30,596 bases of DNA from Streptomyces regalis (GTDB lineage Bacteria > Actinomycetota > Actinomycetes > Streptomycetales > Streptomycetaceae). The DNA is taken from positions 1 through 30,596 of the forward strand of contig NZ_LLZG01000011.1 in the NCBI RefSeq assembly GCF_001509475.1, in the 5' to 3' direction. The notes under the pieces are model-generated. The model saw nothing but the letters and a program-made list of their open reading frames with translations, had not been told where the DNA came from and ran no database searches. Position numbers and translations under genes: made by a program. Of the stretch, positions 25,742-30,596 are shown in pieces; within the stretch, counting starts at the first letter, position 1; every line of letters starts with the position of its first letter.

Positions 25742-26548
25742 GTGACAGGCTCGGAAACATCCCCTTCGTCCTCGGAAGCAGCCGCTTCCTTCCGGCTCGC
25801 GTACGTCCCGGGAGTGACGCCCTCGAAGTGGGTGCGGGTCTGGAACGAGCGCTTCCCCGACGTCCCCCTGACCCTCCACGCGGCCACCGCCGCCGAGGCC
25901 TCCGACCTGCTGCGGAACGGCTCCGCCGACGCCGGTTTCGTACGGCTGCCGGTCGACCGTACGTTCTTCAGCGCGATCCCTCTCTACACCGAGACCACGG
26001 TCGTCGTCGTCCCCAAGGACCACGTCATCACGGCGGTGGAGGAGGTGACCACGGACGACCTGGCCGACGAGGTCGTCTTCCACCCCCTCGACGACGTCCT
26101 CGACTGGGAGCGGCCACCGGGGCAGCCCGCCTTCGAGCGGCCCGCGACCACCGCGGACGCCGTCGAGCTCGTCGCGGCGGGCGTCGGCCTGCTGGTCGTA
26201 CCCCAGTCGCTGGCCCGTCTCCACCACCGCAAGGACCTCACCTACCGTCCGCTCGTGGACGCACCCCAGTCGAGCATCGCCCTGTCCTGGCCGGAGGACG
26301 CGACCACCGACCTGGTCGAGGACTTCATCGGCGTCGTCCGCGGCCGCACGGTCAACAGCACCCGGGGCCGCGCCACGTCCCAGACCCCGGCCGCCCCCGA
26401 CCAGCCGAAGCGCAAGCGCCCCGAAGGCACCGGCAGCCCCCGCCGCCAGCCCGGAACCGGCCGGAGCCCCCGCGGCGGCTCCGGTGGCGCCAAGGGAACC
26501 AAGGGAGCCAAAAGCACCGGTCGAGGCAAGCCCCGCCGCCGGTCGTAG
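25742..26548 (+). CDS. LysR substrate-binding-domain protein without HTH, basic tail
   Basis: The 268-residue protein matches the effector-binding domain of LysR-type regulators (about residues 15-195): FRLAYVPGVTPSKWVRVWNERFPDVPL, LLRNGSADAGFVRLP, YTETTVVVVPKDH and VELVAAGVGLLVVPQSLA. The N-terminal winged helix that normally binds DNA is missing; only about 15 Ser/Glu-rich residues precede the domain. The last 65 or so residues are low-complexity and strongly basic (Lys/Arg/Gly/Pro/Ser), resembling nucleic-acid-binding tails. It could sense a ligand and act through a partner, or bind DNA through the tail. The start is GTG 25742, probably leaderless, divergent from the DUF5997 gene. Confidence 0.88.
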   Translation: MTGSETSPSSSEAAASFRLAYVPGVTPSKWVRVWNERFPDVPLTLHAATAAEASDLLRNGSADAGFVRLPVDRTFFSAIPLYTETTVVVVPKDHVITAVEEVTTDDLADEVVFHPLDDVLDWERPPGQPAFERPATTADAVELVAAGVGLLVVPQSLARLHHRKDLTYRPLVDAPQSSIALSWPEDATTDLVEDFIGVVRGRTVNSTRGRATSQTPAAPDQPKRKRPEGTGSPRRQPGTGRSPRGGSGGAKGTKGAKSTGRGKPRRRS

Positions 26549-26577
26549 CGGACAGCCGACCGGCGACCGCGCACAGT

Positions 26578-27030
26578 TCATTCGGCGGCCCCTGTGAGCC
26601 TGCGCTCGAGGTCGCGCAGGTCCTTGCCGATGTTGGTGCGGACCTGCCGGGCCATGAGCGGCGCCGCCAGCCGGTAGAAGCCACCGTCGCCGCCGCGCAC
26701 CCGGATGCGGGCGAGAGTGCCGTCCGGGTGCGGGTCGAAGCCGTAGGTGACGTGCATCGGCATCGGACCGGCCACGGACACCATGTCCAGCAGCCGCGGG
26801 AAGTCGTACGACGCCACGCGCAGCACGTAGTCGATGCGCCGGCCGAGGAAGTACGCCGTCCGCGTGACCTCGGCGCCGACCCCGAAGCCGCCCGCCTCGG
26901 CCTCGCGGGTCAGCTCCGCCGTACGGATGCCCTGCGTCCAGTCGGCGTCGTGGCGCCAGTCCATGGCGTACTCGGCCACCTGCTCGGGAGGGAGCGGGAT
27001 CACCCGCTCCGCCGACACGTCGATCGTCAT
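26578..27030 (-). CDS. SRPBCC (START/polyketide cyclase-like) protein
   Basis: The 150-residue protein has the SRPBCC pattern: an initial strand IDVSAERVIPLPPEQVAEYAMD, the segment WRHDADWTQGIRTAELT, central antiparallel strands, and a long C-terminal helix RQVRTNIGKDLRDLERRL. Such proteins hold small hydrophobic ligands in a cavity; some are cyclases, many are uncharacterised. No catalytic residues point to a substrate. It converges on the LysR-like gene (29 bases between stops). Confidence 0.85.
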   Translation of the reverse strand: MTIDVSAERVIPLPPEQVAEYAMDWRHDADWTQGIRTAELTREAEAGGFGVGAEVTRTAYFLGRRIDYVLRVASYDFPRLLDMVSVAGPMPMHVTYGFDPHPDGTLARIRVRGGDGGFYRLAAPLMARQVRTNIGKDLRDLERRLTGAAE

Positions 27031-27072
27031 CGTGCCAGGATGACCGCGCCGGGCGTGCGCCGCACGTGCAGC

Positions 27073-27101
27073 AGGGCCCCGAGTGCCGAACCCGGGGCCC
27101 T
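27073..27101 (-). terminator. Hairpin terminator after the GH127-like gene
   Basis: A 9-base inverted repeat (27073-27081 with 27093-27101) with an 11-base loop lies 15 bases downstream of the GH127-like stop on the minus strand. It is GC-rich and lacks a T-run. It would separate that gene from the SRPBCC gene on the same strand. Confidence 0.7.
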
Positions 27102-27116
27102 TGGGTGGGCGGCGGC

Positions 27117-29939
27117 TCAGGGGGCGTACGTGGCCTGCTCCGCCGTACGCACGACCGTCTGCCCGTCCGTCTGGCTCAGCAGACCCGCGGTCACCCACGT
27201 GTTCACGGCGGACCGCACACGCGAGACCAGCACAGCCTTGCGGCTGAACGGCGCGCCGGCCCAGATCTCGTCCAGGAGCGTGGTGCCGTCGGACTTCGCG
27301 GGATTGGCGACGCCGGAGTCGGTGGTGCCGAAGACGATCCGGGGTTCGGAGCGCCGGAAATAGGCGTGGGTCGGGTCTTCGGTGCCCTCGAAGAACGGGG
27401 CGAACTCGGTGCCGGCCAGGGTGTAGTGGAGCGGTTTGCCGGACACTGGGGTGAGGGACGGCAGCAGGTCGCCGGAGAGCCCGGCGTTGCGGTACAGCCC
27501 CAGCTGGAGGTAGTCGGTCGAGGAACTGCGGCCGACCAGGTTGACCGGGCCGTAGAAGAGGGTCTGCAGGGACGGATCGTCGAGGGCCTTCTCGACCCGG
27601 AGCCGGAACGGGAGGGTGACGCGCACGGTGTCGCCGCCGGCCCAGGTCCGGGACACGGTGAAGTAGCTGCCCGCGGCCGGAGTGCCGCTGACGGCACTGC
27701 CGTTGACGGTCACCTTGAAGCCGCTTCTCGCCCAGGACGGCACGCGCAGCTTCAGCTCGAACGACGCGCTGCCCCCGCCGATGGTGATCGTGGAGCCCTG
27801 CTCCCTCGGGTAGTCCGTGCTCTGCGTGACCGTGACGCCCTTCTCGGCCCAGGTGAGTGTGGACGGGCTGTACAGATTGACGTACAGAGCGCTTCCGTCG
27901 GCCTTCTTGAAGTACACCGAGTCCTGGTACTTCGTGGCGCTCTCCATGCCGGTGCCCTCGCAGCAGGTCGTGCCCTGCTTGGGGGTGTAGTCGCGCACAT
28001 GGCCGGGCTTCAGGCCGATGAAGTACGTGACGAGCGGCTTCTCCGCGTCGGCCTTGTCCTGTTTGGAGCCGAGCACCTGGTTGTACAGGGCCCGCTCGTA
28101 GTAGTCCATGTACTTCGGGTCCTGCTCGTGGAAGAACAGCATCCGGCTCAGCTTGAGCAGGTTGTGCGCGCAGCAGGTCTCGGCGTTGGTGTCGCTGATC
28201 GTGCCGGCGATGACCCCGCGGGCCTTCCAGAACTCGGCCGTGCTCGTCCCGCCGATGCCGTACATGCGCTGCGGGACGACCATGCCCCAGAAGTTCCTGG
28301 CAGCCGTGAGGTAGCGAGCCTCGCCCGTCGCGTCGTACAGCCGGACGTAACCGGTGAAGATCGGAATGTGCTGGTTGGCGTGCAGGCCGTCCAGGATGTC
28401 GGTGTTCGCGGCGCAGGCGTCTATGAGCCTGTCGAGGTCGAACAGCTTGGCCAGGGCGAGGTGTTCGGCCTTGCCGGTGATCGAGTGCAGGTCGACGATC
28501 GTCTCGACGATGCCGCCGAACTCGCCGCTGGAGAAGATGCCCCACATCCGCTGGAGGGTGGTGTCGGGCAGCTTGGACAGCCGGGAGTACATCCAGTCGC
28601 ACATGCCGGACGCGAGGTCGAGGGCCCGGGCGTCATCGGTGGCGAGGTGGGCGTCCAGCAAGCCCTTGAGGATCTTGTGCGCGGTGTAGTACGGCGCCCA
28701 CACCTTGGTGTAGTCCCCGCTGGTCATCGACTCCAGCTCGATGAACTGGGTCTCCGGGTACGCGGCGAGGAACCCGGGGTGGCTCGGCCCGCCCCAGGTG
28801 CGGCGCAGGGTGGCGGTCAGGCCGCGGCCGGAGGAGTCCGCGAACGTGCCGCCGCTGGTCTCGAAGAAGTCGTACGACGCCAGGTTGCCCCGGCCGGCCG
28901 CGGTCGCCGAGGCCCGGTTGCTCTGGAGCGCCGTGATCTCGGTGGCGGTCAGGGCCCGCGACCAGACGTTGAACTCGTCGAAGGCGCCCGCGAACACCGG
29001 GTCGCCGGAGAAGTTCGAGCGGCCGAGCCAGTTGTTCGTCAGGGTGCCCAGCGCCGACGGGTTCAGGGACATCGACGTGTTCGTGGCGACGGCCGTGCCG
29101 TTGACGTACAGCGTGCCGGTGCTGCCGCTGATCGTCACCGCCAGGTGGCTCCACTGGTTCAGCGGCAGCGCGGCGGTGCCGTCGAGACCCTGCTCGCCGC
29201 CGGGCCCGCTGGTGGTGAGGGCGAACCGGGGGACGCCGCCCGCGTTGCGCCCGGCCAGGTACATGTACCGGGTGTTGTTGTTGCCGAAGTCGAAGACGCG
29301 GGCCCAGTTGGCGTTGTGGGTGGGCTTCACCCAGGCCGACAGCGTGATCGCCGGGGCGCTGCCGAGCACGGCCGCCGGCAGGTCGACGTACTGGTACGAG
29401 CCGCGCACGTTCTCCTGGGCGGTCCCGAACTTCCCGGCGACGCTCAGCATCCGCGGGTCGCGGCGCAGCGCCTCGCGTACCTCGGTCAGCGCCCCGACCA
29501 TGGTCTGGATCTTGTCGGCGTACGCCTGCTCCCCGGTGCTCGCGTACGCCTGCGACAGCATGCTCAGGAAGTGGCCGGTGTAGTGGCCGCGCAGATTGCC
29601 GTTGGCCTCGCCGTCCAGCCCCTCCCAGCCACCGGGGGCGACCGCGCCGCCCGTGGAGAGCCCGGCGTTGGCGCGGAAGACCTGCAGGAGCCGGTTCACG
29701 TCGTAGCCCCGGCCGTGATCGAGCATGAGCTGACGCTTGCTCGCGAAGATGCCCGGCTTGAGGGCCACGTCGTCGAGGGCGAAGGGCTGGACGGTCCAGG
29801 CGGCCGGGGCGACGGCCACCGCCTGAGCCCCCGGAACGGCGGCCGATGCCCGGCTCGTTGCCGCGAACGCGACCGCGGGGGTCGCCGCCGTCAGCGCCGC
29901 GGCCTGGAGAAGGGATCTTCTGGAGAGGGGCGGTGCCAT
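27117..29939 (-). CDS. Tat-exported GH127-like (beta-L-arabinofuranosidase family) protein with inserted LamG domain
   Basis: The 940-residue protein starts with a Tat-type signal (LSRRSLLQAAALTAATPAVA). The DUF1680/GH127 alpha-barrel begins near residue 50 (DVALKPGIFASKRQLMLDHG), continues to NLRGHYTGHFLSMLSQAY, is interrupted by a LamG-like domain (about 175-385; ITLSAWVKP, WSHLAVTISGSTGTLYVNG, FDEFNVWSRALT) and resumes at VWAPYYTAHKILKGLLDAH. Residues matching the GH127 zinc/catalytic set are Glu587 with Cys589-Cys590 (AETCCAHN) and Cys659-Cys660-Glu661 (TTCCEGTGMES). Beta-rich domains close the protein. It should remove L-arabinofuranosyl or related sugars from plant polymers outside the cell; substrate is not predictable. 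GGAGGAG lies 5 bases before the ATG. The 250 bases upstream show no clear operator. Confidence 0.9.
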   Translation of the reverse strand: MAPPLSRRSLLQAAALTAATPAVAFAATSRASAAVPGAQAVAVAPAAWTVQPFALDDVALKPGIFASKRQLMLDHGRGYDVNRLLQVFRANAGLSTGGAVAPGGWEGLDGEANGNLRGHYTGHFLSMLSQAYASTGEQAYADKIQTMVGALTEVREALRRDPRMLSVAGKFGTAQENVRGSYQYVDLPAAVLGSAPAITLSAWVKPTHNANWARVFDFGNNNTRYMYLAGRNAGGVPRFALTTSGPGGEQGLDGTAALPLNQWSHLAVTISGSTGTLYVNGTAVATNTSMSLNPSALGTLTNNWLGRSNFSGDPVFAGAFDEFNVWSRALTATEITALQSNRASATAAGRGNLASYDFFETSGGTFADSSGRGLTATLRRTWGGPSHPGFLAAYPETQFIELESMTSGDYTKVWAPYYTAHKILKGLLDAHLATDDARALDLASGMCDWMYSRLSKLPDTTLQRMWGIFSSGEFGGIVETIVDLHSITGKAEHLALAKLFDLDRLIDACAANTDILDGLHANQHIPIFTGYVRLYDATGEARYLTAARNFWGMVVPQRMYGIGGTSTAEFWKARGVIAGTISDTNAETCCAHNLLKLSRMLFFHEQDPKYMDYYERALYNQVLGSKQDKADAEKPLVTYFIGLKPGHVRDYTPKQGTTCCEGTGMESATKYQDSVYFKKADGSALYVNLYSPSTLTWAEKGVTVTQSTDYPREQGSTITIGGGSASFELKLRVPSWARSGFKVTVNGSAVSGTPAAGSYFTVSRTWAGGDTVRVTLPFRLRVEKALDDPSLQTLFYGPVNLVGRSSSTDYLQLGLYRNAGLSGDLLPSLTPVSGKPLHYTLAGTEFAPFFEGTEDPTHAYFRRSEPRIVFGTTDSGVANPAKSDGTTLLDEIWAGAPFSRKAVLVSRVRSAVNTWVTAGLLSQTDGQTVVRTAEQATYAP

Positions 29940-30029
29940 GTGTGCTCCTCCACGAGGGTCAACGCGAGTCCGGTATTTCGAACAGTGTGCGGATGGTCGA
30001 CCAGACGGTATGTGTGGGCTGAGGAGGCG

Positions 30030-30596
30030 TCAACGGTGCTGACGGGATTGGCGCTCAGGGACGGGCCGGGCGGGGAACGCGGGCCCGAGCGGGTCTGAAG
30101 GCCTTTCGTGAGGCTGTCGTGTGACCTGGCGATGTTGCGGGGCGGTCTCCCCATCGCCCTGAGGCCAGGAGGACTTGGCTGAAGGGAACCGCCTCGTGCG
30201 GTACAGCTTCCGGACGGCCGGGGCACGGTCCTTGCACACCTCGAAGCGCGAGCCTCCCCACTCCGCCGCCGTGAGCGTGCCGAGCAGCTCGGCGAGGTCC
30301 ACCGGGTAAGGGACGGCGAAGTGCTCGGCGACGATCTCGGGCAGCGCCGTCATCTCGACGGACATGCCGTACACCAGGGCCAGCAGGAGGGTGGCGCACT
30401 GGAAGCGGATCGGCTGATGACCGGGGCTGCAGCGGACGCGGTCGTCGGCGGGCAGCAGTTTCAGGAACTCCGGATGGCACACATCGGGTCCCCGGCAGAG
30501 CGCGTGCAGCACGAGTCACCGGGTCGCCGGCCAGCGCACACCACCCAACTCGTCTGAGGAATCGCCAAGTTCGGCCAGCAGGGCGGGGGCCGGGGC
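30030..30596 (-). pseudogene. Broken minus-strand gene with in-frame TGA, cut by window edge
   Basis: One minus-strand frame reads as plausible protein from the window edge (LLAELGDSSDELGGVRWPATR), meets a TGA at 30516-30518, and continues in the same frame (LVLHALCRGPDVCHPEF and on through FQCATLLLALVYGMSVEM and AAEWGGSRFEVCKDRAPAV). Protein-like sequence fades after about 30190, although the frame stays open to 30030. Protein-like sequence on both sides of the stop suggests a nonsense mutation or decayed gene. A separate short protein from the GTG at 30512 is possible. I do not recognise the family. Confidence 0.5.

Noticed and set aside
27066..30098. 1010-codon plus-strand open frame opposite the GH127-like gene
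   Set aside because: The minus strand carries a recognisable Tat signal, LamG and GH127 motifs; the plus frame has no known domain.

Overview
The window looks like chromosomal DNA from a Streptomyces or close relative. It has very high GC, strong GC bias at third codon positions, GTG starts, ATGA/GTGA start-stop overlaps, TANNNT-type -10 boxes and typical actinobacterial gene families. No replication genes, tRNAs, rRNAs, CRISPR arrays or intact transposons were seen.

Region 1 (1-20165, all + strand) is the distal half of a phage-tail-like contractile injection system (CIS, the eCIS/Afp/PVC-related type found in Streptomyces). Sheath, tube and ATPase genes are not present and presumably lie to the left. 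In order the region holds: a very large modular cargo/toxin-like protein, open at its left end; a small immunity-like gene in the same low-GC patch as the cargo's C-terminus; a tube-initiator protein (Afp7 N-terminal type); a 15-bp minisatellite; a LysM-like protein; a gp27-type hub; a gp5-type OB-fold spike; a PAAR-like tip; a gp25-like wedge; two large baseplate-J proteins, the second with a C-terminal LysM-like domain; a phage tail protein I/beta-helix-like protein; a DUF6519 protein; and a phage-lysin-type amidase. Most genes overlap or nearly touch, which suggests one transcript. A perfect 20-bp stem hairpin closes the region.

Region 2 (20166-23971, +) is paaABCDE, encoding phenylacetyl-CoA 1,2-epoxidase: di-iron oxygenase PaaA, PaaB, structural PaaC, maturation factor PaaD and reductase PaaE. 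A TetR-type palindrome lies upstream.

Region 3 (23972-30596) is a mixed set: a DyP-type heme peroxidase; a divergent pair (DUF5997 protein and a LysR effector-domain protein lacking its HTH) whose facing promoters both look leaderless; an SRPBCC protein; a Tat-exported GH127-like protein with a LamG domain inserted in its catalytic domain; and, at the right edge, an apparently broken minus-strand gene with an in-frame TGA.

The most interesting part is the left end of the CIS cluster. There a cargo-like protein with a compositionally foreign C-terminus is followed by an overlapping immunity-like gene, next to a domain split marked by a minisatellite. At the other end, a lysin gene sits in the same operon.
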